Positions 1 to 6,694 of a stretch of DNA of 10,189 nt are shown in pieces (the first letter of the stretch is position 1; each line of letters opens with the position of its first letter). Below the pieces are notes generated by a model. It was not told the origin of the DNA. It saw nothing but the letters and a program-made list of their open reading frames with translations, and did no database searches. Where the stretch lies: positions 1-10,189 of the forward strand of contig RFGD01000191.1 in the NCBI GenBank assembly GCA_003696705.1, read 5' to 3'. The position numbers were made by a program, and so were the translations under genes. The DNA is from Alphaproteobacteria bacterium. GTDB taxonomy: Bacteria; Pseudomonadota; Alphaproteobacteria; Rhodobacterales; Rhodobacteraceae.

Positions 1-745
1 AGGCGCGCGCGCCCTCAAGCTGATCCTCGGAGGCGTAGAGCCGGTCCACGGTCGCCAGCTGTCGGCGGGTGATGCGGTTCATCGCGTCCTGGAACTTCGC
101 GTCCTCGGCATCGCGGACGATCTCCTTGATGGCGGCGTAGACGAGCGGCGGGCCGCTTTCGAGAAGCCGCGCCATGTCCCAGGCGGTCTCCATGAGGCTG
201 TCCGCCGGCACGATGCGGTTCACAAGTCCCCAGCGATGCGCTTCGGCGGCGTCGAACCAGCGCCCGGTCAGAAGGAGTTCCATGGCGATGTGGAAGGGGA
301 TCCGCTTGGGCAGCTTGACGGACGCAGCGTCGGCAACCGTCCCCGAGCGGATCTCGGGCAGGGCGAAGGTGGCGTGTTCGGCCGCGATGATGATGTCCGC
401 CGACAGCGCCCATTCGAGGCCGCCGCCGCAGGCGATTCCGTTGACGGCTGCAATGATCGGCTTGTTGAGGTCGCGAAGCTCCTGGATGCCACCGAATCCG
501 CCGACGCCGTAATCGCCATCCACCGCGTCCCCGTCGGCGGCGGCCTTCAGGTCCCATCCGGCGCAGAAGAATTTCGACCCGGCGCCGGTGATGATCGCCA
601 CCCTCAGGTCCGGATCGTCGCGATACTCCCGGAAGACCTCTCCGAGGACTCGGCTGGTGGCCAGATCGATCGCATTGGCCTTCGGGCGATCGAGCGTTAC
701 CTCGAGGATGCCGCCCTCGGTCCTTGTGCGCACGCTGTCGTTCAT
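1..745 (-). CDS. caiD: Carnitinyl-CoA dehydratase / crotonobetainyl-CoA hydratase-like protein (CaiD family), 3' end cut by the window
   Basis: Enoyl-CoA hydratase/isomerase (crotonase) family. CaiD reversibly hydrates crotonobetainyl-CoA to L-carnitinyl-CoA in the cytoplasm. The 248 visible residues match E. coli CaiD (261 aa, recalled) nearly without gaps: LDRPKANAID at 18-27, ITGAG at 52-56, AGWDLKAAA at 62-70, GGFGGIQEL at 82-90, KPIIAAVNG at 95-103. Both acid/base glutamates of the family are present, E111 in CGGGLEWAL and E131 in FALPEIRSG, at the same numbers as in E. coli CaiD. About 13 C-terminal residues lie beyond position 1. The ATG at 745-743 overlaps the stop of the upstream synthetase gene (ATGA), so the two are translationally coupled. 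The loop that in CaiD reads GIVPDSGGV is GTVADAASV here (135-143), an unusual substitution. Hydration of an enoyl-CoA is well supported. The exact substrate (carnitine or another betaine or acid) is inferred from similarity. Confidence 0.85.
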   Translation of the reverse strand, partial: MNDSVRTRTEGGILEVTLDRPKANAIDLATSRVLGEVFREYRDDPDLRVAIITGAGSKFFCAGWDLKAAADGDAVDGDYGVGGFGGIQELRDLNKPIIAAVNGIACGGGLEWALSADIIIAAEHATFALPEIRSGTVADAASVKLPKRIPFHIAMELLLTGRWFDAAEAHRWGLVNRIVPADSLMETAWDMARLLESGPPLVYAAIKEIVRDAEDAKFQDAMNRITRRQLATVDRLYASEDQLEGARA

Positions 746-2778
746 TCCCTGACCTCCCTGATGAGTGCATCCACGGCCACGGCCCCATCGGGTCCGGCGA
801 CCAGCGGGTTGACCTCAACCTCGAGCGTCCGGCGGGCGTTGGCAAGGGCGTAGTCGGACAGGGCCTCGATGGCGTCGAGGATGGCGTCAGCATCGGCACG
901 CGGCGCCCCGCGCCAGCCTTCCAGGACGGGCCAGAGGCGCAGGGATTGGAGAAGCTTCAGGCATTCCGCGCGCGGGGCTGGCAAAAGCGTCGATGCGCAG
1001 TCATCCAGAAGTTCGGCAAGCGTGCCGCCGGCCCCGACCGACAGGACGAGGCCGTGGGCGGGGTCGCGGGTGATGCCGACCAGAAGTTCGGCCGTGGCCC
1101 CGCTGACCATCTCCTCGACAAGAAAGGACGGCGCATTCATCTCGGCGGCGGCGTGCTGCACGGCGCTTGCCGTCCGAAGGTCGAGGCGAACGGCGCCGGC
1201 TTCGGTCTTGTGGGCGATGCCCTCTCCCTTCAGGACGACGGGAAAGCCGAGCGATTCGGCCGCCCTCGCGGCAGCCTCGGGGGTCGGGGCGCGCCTGTGG
1301 CGCGGGACGGCCAGGCCGTGGGCGGCAAGGCGCGCCTTCGCCTCGGCTTCCGTGAGGGTGCGAACCGGCCCGGGCGGTGGCGGCCCGGGGTCGAAGACCG
1401 GCGCGGACCAGGGCGCCGCGACGGCGCCGGCGGCCCGAATGGCGGCCATCGCGGTTCGCAGCCCGGCCAGTGGCACCACCCCGCCGTCAAGAAGCTGGCG
1501 CGCGCGGGCTTCGGGCATCAGTTCGGGCAGGGTCGCGATGCAGGCGAACGGGGTCGCGGCCTCGCGCGCGGCCGAAAGGCACGCCCGCGTCGCGATATCC
1601 CAGTCGGCATCGTCGCAGCGGTCCGCGCGCGGATAGTCGAGAACGATCCCGACAATGGCCAGTTCGGGCGAAGCGATCGCCGTCCAGGCCCGGGCCATCG
1701 CCGCCTCGTCGCGCCAGACGTAGGTGTGATAGTCCAGGGGGTTCGCAAGCGCGACCCGGGGCCCCAGTGCGTCGCCCAGCCGCTTGCGCTGGGATGCGTC
1801 AAGCCGCGGGAACCGCAGCCCCGCGGCGGCGCCCAGGTCGCCCGACAGGCTAGCCTCGCCGCCCGAGCAGGAAATCGTGGCGATGGCGTTGCTTCCAAGC
1901 GGACCGTGGACGTGAAGGATCGAAAGGGCGCCCAGAAGCTCGGGCAGGGTGTCGACCCTTGCGATCCCGAGCCGCCCGAGAAGCGCCGAGGCGCCGGCAT
2001 CGCTGCCGGCAAGGGACGCTGTGTGGGATATCGTCGCGGCCCGGGCTTCGGCGGACCGGCCGACCTTGATCGCCACGAGCGGTTTTCCAAGCTCGGCGGC
2101 ACGCCGCGCCAGGGCCTCCCATCGGTCGATGTCGCGGAAGCCTTCGACATGCAGCCCAAGCGCGGTGACGCGCGGGTCCTCGAGAAGGGCGCGCGCAAGA
2201 TCGGCCTGATTGACGGCCGCCTGATTCCCGGCGGTGGCGATGGCGGCGATGGGCAGCGCCCGGCACTGCATGGTCAGGTTGATGGCGATGTTCGAGCTTT
2301 GCGTGACGATGGCAACGCCGCGCCCGACGCGCTCGCTGCCCTGCTGGTCGGGCCAGAGGGCGGCCCCGTCGAGATAGTTCACGAACCCGTAGCAGTTGGG
2401 GCCCAGGATGGGCATGTCGCCCGCGGCGGCGACAAGGGTGTCCTGCAGGCGCCGGCCGTCGCCGAGCTCGGCCTCGGCTTCCGAGAACCCGGAGGCGAAG
2501 CAGACCACGCCCCCGGCCCCGATCGCGGCCAGACGGCGCACCGCGTCGATCGTGTCGTGGCGGTTTACGGCCAGGAATACGGCATCGGGGGGCGCCGGAA
2601 GCGCTTCGATCGAGCGGACGGGTTCGAGGCCGCCAATATCGGCCGCCGTCGGGTGCACGGCATCGAGCCGCCCCGCAAAGCCCAGAAGCCGGTTCTGGCG
2701 CACGACCTCGGCGCACCAGGCGCGACCGCCGACCACCGCGACCGAGGATGGTCGCAGAAGGCGCCCGAGGCGGCCCAT
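742..2778 (-). CDS. Fused ADP-forming acyl-CoA synthetase (acetate--CoA ligase family)
   Basis: A 678-residue NDP-forming acyl-CoA synthetase with alpha and beta parts fused. Such enzymes join an organic acid to CoA using ATP and release ADP and phosphate through a phosphohistidine. Domains in order: CoA-binding Rossmann domain (about 5-135, with SSVAVVGG and LGPNCYGF), first ligase/flavodoxin-like domain (about 150-300, with VTQSSNIA, GNQAAVNQADL and the phosphohistidine motif SHTASLAGSD, H252), second ligase domain (about 300-455, with SCSGGEAS and NPLDYHTYVW), and a C-terminal ATP-grasp domain (about 475-678, with PVVLKGEGIAHKTEAGAV and EVEVNPLV). The ATG lies 2 bp after the stop of the acyl-CoA dehydrogenase gene and the stop overlaps the caiD start, so it sits in the middle of an operon. 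Context suggests it activates the operon's substrate, the job done in enterobacteria by CaiC/CaiB. The DMSP lyase DddX belongs to the same superfamily and is an alternative. Substrate unknown. Confidence 0.88.
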   Translation of the reverse strand: MGRLGRLLRPSSVAVVGGRAWCAEVVRQNRLLGFAGRLDAVHPTAADIGGLEPVRSIEALPAPPDAVFLAVNRHDTIDAVRRLAAIGAGGVVCFASGFSEAEAELGDGRRLQDTLVAAAGDMPILGPNCYGFVNYLDGAALWPDQQGSERVGRGVAIVTQSSNIAINLTMQCRALPIAAIATAGNQAAVNQADLARALLEDPRVTALGLHVEGFRDIDRWEALARRAAELGKPLVAIKVGRSAEARAATISHTASLAGSDAGASALLGRLGIARVDTLPELLGALSILHVHGPLGSNAIATISCSGGEASLSGDLGAAAGLRFPRLDASQRKRLGDALGPRVALANPLDYHTYVWRDEAAMARAWTAIASPELAIVGIVLDYPRADRCDDADWDIATRACLSAAREAATPFACIATLPELMPEARARQLLDGGVVPLAGLRTAMAAIRAAGAVAAPWSAPVFDPGPPPPGPVRTLTEAEAKARLAAHGLAVPRHRRAPTPEAAARAAESLGFPVVLKGEGIAHKTEAGAVRLDLRTASAVQHAAAEMNAPSFLVEEMVSGATAELLVGITRDPAHGLVLSVGAGGTLAELLDDCASTLLPAPRAECLKLLQSLRLWPVLEGWRGAPRADADAILDAIEALSDYALANARRTLEVEVNPLVAGPDGAVAVDALIREVRE

Positions 2779-2780
2779 CC

Positions 2781-3941
2781 TCAGGCCCCCCGGGGTCTCA
2801 GCAGTTCCCGGGCGATGATGTGGCGCTGGATCTCGGACGTCCCGTCCCAGATGCGCTCGACCCGGGCATCGCGCCAGAAGCGCTCGAGCGGCAGGTCGTC
2901 CATGAGCCCCATGCCGCCGTGCACCTGCACCGCGGCATCCGTCACCCGGGCCAGCATTTCGGACGCGAACAGCTTCGCGCTGGCGATCTCCCGGTTTGCC
3001 GGCAGGCCCTGGTCAAGCCGGTCGGCGGCCGCAAGTGTCAGGTAGTCGGCGGCGTCGATCTCGGTCACCATGTCGGCAAGCTGAAAGCCGATGCCCTGAA
3101 AGCGGCCGATGGGCTGGCCGAACTGGTGGCGCGTCGCGGCGTGGTCGACCGCCATGTCGAAGGCCCGCCGGGCCCGGCCGACGCACATGGCCGCGACCGT
3201 GATCCGAGTGGCATAGAGCCAGGTGTTCATCACGTCGAAGCCGCCGTCGACCTCGCCAAGCACCTGGGCATCGGGAAGGCGGCAATCGTCGAAGTCGAGG
3301 ATCATGTTCCGATAGCCCCGATGGCTGACCGAGTTGTAGCCGGGTCGGATGACGAAACCGGGCGTATCCCGATCGACCAGGAAGGCGGTGATGCGCTTCT
3401 TGGGGCCCTTCGGCGTTTCGTCTTCGCCCGTGGCCACGAAGACGATGACGAAATCGGCATGATCGGCGCCCGAGATGAAATGTTTCGTGCCGTTGATGAC
3501 CCAGTCCCCGCCATCGCGGCGCGCATGGGTCTTCATCGAGCGGATGTCCGATCCGGCGTCCGGTTCGGTCATGGCCAGCGCGTCGAGCCGCTCGCCGCGG
3601 ACCGCCGGGTAGAGGTAGCGTTCGCGTTGTTCGCCCTCGCAGGCCATGAGGATGTTCTGCGGCCGGCCGAAGAAATGCGTGAGCGCCATCGAGCCGCGGC
3701 CGAGCTCGCGCTCGACAAGGGCGAACTCGAGGTGATTGAGGCCGCCGCCGCCCACCTCTTCGGGGAAGTTGCAGGCCCAGAAGCCAAGCTCGATCGTCTT
3801 GCGGCGGATCTCGTCGGCAAGTTCCCTGGGGACCTCGCCGGTGCGCTCGACCAGGTCCTCGTGCGGGTAGATCTCGTTCTCGACGAAACTGCGCACCGTC
3901 GCGGCGATCATCTCCTGTTCCGGGGTCGTTCCGAATTGCAC
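2781..3941 (-). CDS. Acyl-CoA dehydrogenase (FAD, ETF-linked), GTG start
   Basis: A 386-residue soluble flavoprotein of the acyl-CoA dehydrogenase family, which introduces an alpha-beta double bond into acyl-CoA and passes electrons to electron-transfer flavoprotein. Family motifs run the full length: AMTEPDAGSD at 123-132, GTKHFISGADHADF at 151-164, RHQFGQPIGRFQ at 271-282, VQVHGGMG at 338-345 and RIWDGTSEIQRHIIAREL at 363-380. The residue at the place of the medium-chain enzyme's catalytic glutamate is aspartate (D366). The alternative base position used by isovaleryl-CoA dehydrogenase looks like threonine (T245). The start is a GTG chosen because GAAGGAG sits 8 bases upstream and residues 2-10 (QFGTTPEQE) match the usual N-terminus. 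The open frame continues upstream, but into the aldolase gene. Between an aldolase homologue and a CoA synthetase it may act on gamma-butyrobetainyl-CoA or a similar thioester, or run like CaiA as a crotonobetainyl-CoA reductase. Substrate not determinable from sequence. Confidence 0.9.
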   Translation of the reverse strand: MQFGTTPEQEMIAATVRSFVENEIYPHEDLVERTGEVPRELADEIRRKTIELGFWACNFPEEVGGGGLNHLEFALVERELGRGSMALTHFFGRPQNILMACEGEQRERYLYPAVRGERLDALAMTEPDAGSDIRSMKTHARRDGGDWVINGTKHFISGADHADFVIVFVATGEDETPKGPKKRITAFLVDRDTPGFVIRPGYNSVSHRGYRNMILDFDDCRLPDAQVLGEVDGGFDVMNTWLYATRITVAAMCVGRARRAFDMAVDHAATRHQFGQPIGRFQGIGFQLADMVTEIDAADYLTLAAADRLDQGLPANREIASAKLFASEMLARVTDAAVQVHGGMGLMDDLPLERFWRDARVERIWDGTSEIQRHIIARELLRPRGA

Positions 3942-3949
3942 GCTGTTGG

Positions 3950-3956
3950 CTCCTTC
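3950..3956 (-). promoter_or_regulatory. Ribosome binding site of the acyl-CoA dehydrogenase gene
   Basis: On the minus strand GAAGGAG lies 8 bases before the GTG at 3941. It decides the start: the reading frame is open far upstream, but no other start codon near the family's expected N-terminus has a comparable site. Confidence 0.7.
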
Positions 3957-3985
3957 GATGGTGGGCGGGGTCGGCCGCGTCGCGA

Positions 3986-4741
3986 TCAGTGGGCGTAGTC
4001 GCTGCCCTCGGCATCCAGAATGGCCCGGATCTCGGCCAGGTGGCGGTCGGCCTGACCGGGGTAGGCCTCGACCTCGCGGGCGGTCCTTTCGGCAACGTCG
4101 TCGGACAGGACGCGAAGCGGCCTCCCGGTCTGAAGCGCGCGGACATAGGTTTCGGCGGCACGCTCGAAGTAGTAGAGGCGGTTGAACGTCTCGGCCACCG
4201 TGCGTCCGACGACGAGGACCCCGTGATTGCCCATGATGAGCACGGTTTTCGCCGGGTCGGACAGAAGCCGGGCGCAGCGCTCGCCCTCGGCCTCGAACGC
4301 AAGGCCGCCGTAGTTGTCGTCTATGACGTATCGGTTGAAGAAGCTTGCCGTGTTCTGATCGATGGGTGGAAGCGTCGAATCGGCCAGGCTTGCCAGCACC
4401 GTCGCGAAGATCGAGTGGACATGCATGGCGCATCGGGCGTGCGGACAGTGGCGATGGATGGCGCCGTGCAGCCCCCATGCCGTCGGGTCGGGCGCGTCGG
4501 GCCGGTCGAGCGTGCCGGGATCGTTGGCATCCACCAGGACAAGATCGCTGGCCCGGATCCGCGCGAAATGGACCTGGTTGGGGTTGATGAGGAACCGGGT
4601 GCCGTCGTCGCTGACGGAAAGGCTGAAATGGTTCGCGACGGCCTCGTGCATGCCCAGTCGCGCCGTCCAGCGGAACGCCGCCGCCAGATCAGCCCGTTCC
4701 TGCCGGTGATCGTCGTTCAGAAACTCGACCCTTGTGCCCAT
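3986..4741 (-). CDS. Class II aldolase/adducin family protein, catalytic Glu replaced by Ala
   Basis: A 251-residue protein with the class II aldolase (fuculose-1-phosphate aldolase / adducin head) fold. The zinc triad is visible: H107 and H109 in AMHVHS and H173 in MGNHGVLVVG. In fuculose-1-phosphate aldolase the catalytic glutamate lies 19 residues before the first zinc histidine (PSSEW). Here that position is A88 in DPTAWGLHGAIH, so a classical retro-aldol mechanism using this residue is unlikely. A different lyase, dehydratase, decarboxylase or binding role is possible. The start is the second of two near ATGs (4741), since GGAAAGG then lies 8 bases upstream; the ATG at 4747 would add two residues with almost no spacing. 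It is the first visible gene of the minus-strand operon and ends 44 bp before the acyl-CoA dehydrogenase gene. The link to CoA-thioester catabolism is by position only; the reaction is unknown. Confidence 0.85.
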   Translation of the reverse strand: MGTRVEFLNDDHRQERADLAAAFRWTARLGMHEAVANHFSLSVSDDGTRFLINPNQVHFARIRASDLVLVDANDPGTLDRPDAPDPTAWGLHGAIHRHCPHARCAMHVHSIFATVLASLADSTLPPIDQNTASFFNRYVIDDNYGGLAFEAEGERCARLLSDPAKTVLIMGNHGVLVVGRTVAETFNRLYYFERAAETYVRALQTGRPLRVLSDDVAERTAREVEAYPGQADRHLAEIRAILDAEGSDYAH

Positions 4742-4749
4742 GGACATGC

Positions 4750-4756
4750 CCTTTCC
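4750..4756 (-). promoter_or_regulatory. Ribosome binding site of the class II aldolase gene
   Basis: On the minus strand GGAAAGG ends 8 bases before the ATG at 4741 but only 2 bases before the ATG at 4747. This spacing favours the 4741 start. Confidence 0.6.
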
Positions 4757-4759
4757 GCG

Positions 4760-4781
4760 GTGCCTGCCCCGAGGGCAGCAC
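4760..4781. repeat. Hairpin in the divergent intergenic region
   Basis: CTGCCC (4764-4769) and GGGCAG (4773-4778) form a 6-bp stem around a CGA loop. It extends by GTG (4760-4762) pairing with CAC (4779-4781) past one bulged C. It lies between the divergent aldolase and ade genes, about 19 bp outside the aldolase start, where it could be an operator or part of the aldolase 5' leader. No T tract follows on either strand, so it does not look like a terminator. Function is inferred only. Confidence 0.4.
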
Positions 4782-4793
4782 GCGCCCGCGGCC

Positions 4794-4819
4794 ACGTCCA
4801 GCCCGTTTGCGACGTCCAG
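4794..4819. repeat. Direct repeat ACGTCCAG x2 upstream of ade
   Basis: ACGTCCAG occurs at 4794-4801 and again at 4812-4819, an 18-bp period, in the 86-bp gap between the divergent operons. The second copy runs into the AGGGG ribosome binding site of ade (4818-4822). Paired sites in a divergent promoter region can bind a regulator, but chance repetition in GC-rich DNA cannot be excluded. Confidence 0.4.
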
Positions 4820-4827
4820 GGGCGCGA

Positions 4828-6684
4828 ATGACCGCTCGGGCCGCGCTTGAAAGTCCCGCCGCGGTCATGAGACGATGGCGCATGGCATCTTGCGCTCTCA
4901 TCCCGCTTCACGCGGCCCGCCCCCTTCTTGTCGCGGTGGCCGCCGGCCGTCGCCCAGCCGATCTGGTCATTCGCAACGGAACCTGGGTGAACGTTCACAC
5001 GAGAGAGCTTCTGGGCGCGCATGACGTGGCCGTGGCCGGCGGACGGATCGCGGCCGTGGCGCCCGATCTCTCGGACCGGATAGGGGCCGAGACCGAGGTC
5101 ATCGACGCGGCCGGCCGCTTCATGGTGCCGGGGCTCGTCGACGGCCACATGCACATCGAATCGGGCATGCTGACCCCGGCCGAGTTTTCCCGCGCGGTCG
5201 CCCCGCACGGCACGACGACGATGTTCGTCGATCCACACGAGATCGCCAATGTCCTCGGGCTTCGCGGTGTCCGGCTCATGCTGGACGAGGCGCTCCTCCA
5301 GCCGCTCTCGCTGTTCGTCCAGATGCCGTCCTGCGCCCCCTCGGCGCCCGGGCTCGAGACGACCGGGCACGAGATCACGCCCGAGGACGTGGCCGAGGCG
5401 ATGAAATGGCCCGGCATCGTGGGCCTTGGGGAAATGATGAACTTTCCGGGGGTCATTGCGGGCGATGGGAAGATGCTGGCCGAGATCGCGGCGACCGAAC
5501 GGGCCGGCAAGACGGTCGGCGGGCACTATGCCAGCCCGGATCTGGGCGCGGCCTTCCGGGCCTATGTGGCCGGGGGACCGGCCGACGATCACGAGGGAAC
5601 CCGCGAGGAAGACGCGATCGCCCGCGCGCGGCAGGGCATGCGGCCCATGCTGCGCCTCGGCTCGGCGTGGCATGACGTCAAGGCGCAGATCACGGCGGTG
5701 ACACGCGCGGGGCTCGACCCGCGTTCGTTCATTCTTTGCACCGATGACTGCCACCCGGGCACGCTGGTCCACGAGGGGCACATGGACCGCGTCGTTCGCC
5801 ACGCCATCGACTGCGGCGTGGACCCGGTGGTGGCAATCCAGATGGCCACCATCAACACGGCCGCCCATTTCGGGCTCGAGCGCGAGCTTGGCGCCATCGC
5901 CCCGGGCCGTCGTGCCGACATCGTGCTGACCTCGGACCTTGCGGGCCTGCCGGTCGAGACCGTCATCGCGAAGGGCCGTGTCGTCGCCACGAACGGTCGC
6001 GCGACGGTCGATTTTCCCCACATCCGCTGGCCTGCGGACGTCCGGAACTCGGTGCGGCTTGGCCGGCCGCTTGCCCCGGCCGATTTCGAGATCCGCCTTG
6101 CCGCCGAGCGCGGGGAAGCGACGGTTCGGGTCATTGGCGTCATCGAAAACCAGGCGCCGACAAGGGCGCTCGAGATGCGGGTTCCCGTCCGCGACGGGCT
6201 GATCGAGGCCGACCCCGGGCGCGATCTTGCGCAGGTGGCGCTGGTCGAGCGGCACCGGGGCACGGGCGGCGTGGTCAACGCGCTCGTTTCGGGCTTCGGC
6301 TATGGCCCCGGTGTGGCGGTGGCCTCGACGGTCGCCCATGACTCGCACCACATGATCGTGGTCGGCACCGACCGGGGGATGATGGCGGCGGCCGCCAACC
6401 GGCTGGCCGAGGTCGGCGGCGGCGTCAGCGTCTGGAAGGATGGCCGCGAGCTTGCGCTGGTCGAACTGCCGGTCGCCGGGCTCATGTCCGATCGGCCGGC
6501 GCCCGAGGTTGCCGAGGCCGCAAGCGCCATGGTCGCCGCGATGGCCGCCTGCGGCACGCGGCTCAACAACGCATTCATGCAGCACTCGCTCCTTGCGCTC
6601 GTGGTGATCCCCGAGCTCAGGATCTCGGACAAGGGGCTTGTCGATGTCCTCCGGTTCGCGCACACCGACCTCGTTGCAGACTGA
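4828..6684 (+). CDS. ade: Adenine deaminase
   Basis: Metal-dependent amidohydrolase that converts adenine to hypoxanthine and ammonia in purine salvage (cytoplasmic). With the chosen start it has 618 residues; E. coli Ade has 588. Motifs: PGLVDGHMHIESGM (101-114, metal ligands H107 and H109), VDPHEIANVLG (135-145), GLGEMMNFPGV (199-209, E202), GGHYASPDL (231-239), DDHEGTREED (253-262), CTDDCHPGTLVHEGHMDR (304-321), and the adenine-deaminase C-terminal domain with STVAHDSHHMIVVG (500-513) and ELPVAGLMSDR (546-556). The first of these is normally HIESSM; here it is HIESGM. The ATG at 4828 has AGGGG 5 bases upstream, but ATGs at 4867 and 4879 are possible because homologous sequence begins only near VAAGRRPADLVIRN (about residue 37). 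It is the first gene of a two-gene operon with amn, whose product supplies its substrate. Confidence 0.92.
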   Translation: MTARAALESPAAVMRRWRMASCALIPLHAARPLLVAVAAGRRPADLVIRNGTWVNVHTRELLGAHDVAVAGGRIAAVAPDLSDRIGAETEVIDAAGRFMVPGLVDGHMHIESGMLTPAEFSRAVAPHGTTTMFVDPHEIANVLGLRGVRLMLDEALLQPLSLFVQMPSCAPSAPGLETTGHEITPEDVAEAMKWPGIVGLGEMMNFPGVIAGDGKMLAEIAATERAGKTVGGHYASPDLGAAFRAYVAGGPADDHEGTREEDAIARARQGMRPMLRLGSAWHDVKAQITAVTRAGLDPRSFILCTDDCHPGTLVHEGHMDRVVRHAIDCGVDPVVAIQMATINTAAHFGLERELGAIAPGRRADIVLTSDLAGLPVETVIAKGRVVATNGRATVDFPHIRWPADVRNSVRLGRPLAPADFEIRLAAERGEATVRVIGVIENQAPTRALEMRVPVRDGLIEADPGRDLAQVALVERHRGTGGVVNALVSGFGYGPGVAVASTVAHDSHHMIVVGTDRGMMAAAANRLAEVGGGVSVWKDGRELALVELPVAGLMSDRPAPEVAEAASAMVAAMAACGTRLNNAFMQHSLLALVVIPELRISDKGLVDVLRFAHTDLVAD

Positions 6685-6694
6685 GGATCCGAGC

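Noticed and set aside
724..3045. Very long plus-strand open frame (773 codons) across the acyl-CoA synthetase gene
   Set aside because: It is antisense to a gene with complete family motifs, has no recognisable domains and is Gly/Arg/Pro-rich, as expected of an opposite-strand frame in GC-rich DNA.
2781..4478. Acyl-CoA dehydrogenase extended to 565 residues
   Set aside because: The extra N-terminus is an out-of-frame reading of the aldolase gene. The GTG at 3941 with GAAGGAG fits both the family length and the translation signal.
3986..4795. Longer start of the aldolase gene at 4795
   Set aside because: The added residues are Cys/Arg/Gly-rich and read through the intergenic hairpin. The starts at 4741 and 4747 fit the family and the GGAAAGG site better.
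6638..6694. Upstream start for amn inside ade
   Set aside because: It would overlap ade by 47 bp and add residues unlike Amn, whereas the ATG at 6695 has a well-spaced GAGGA.
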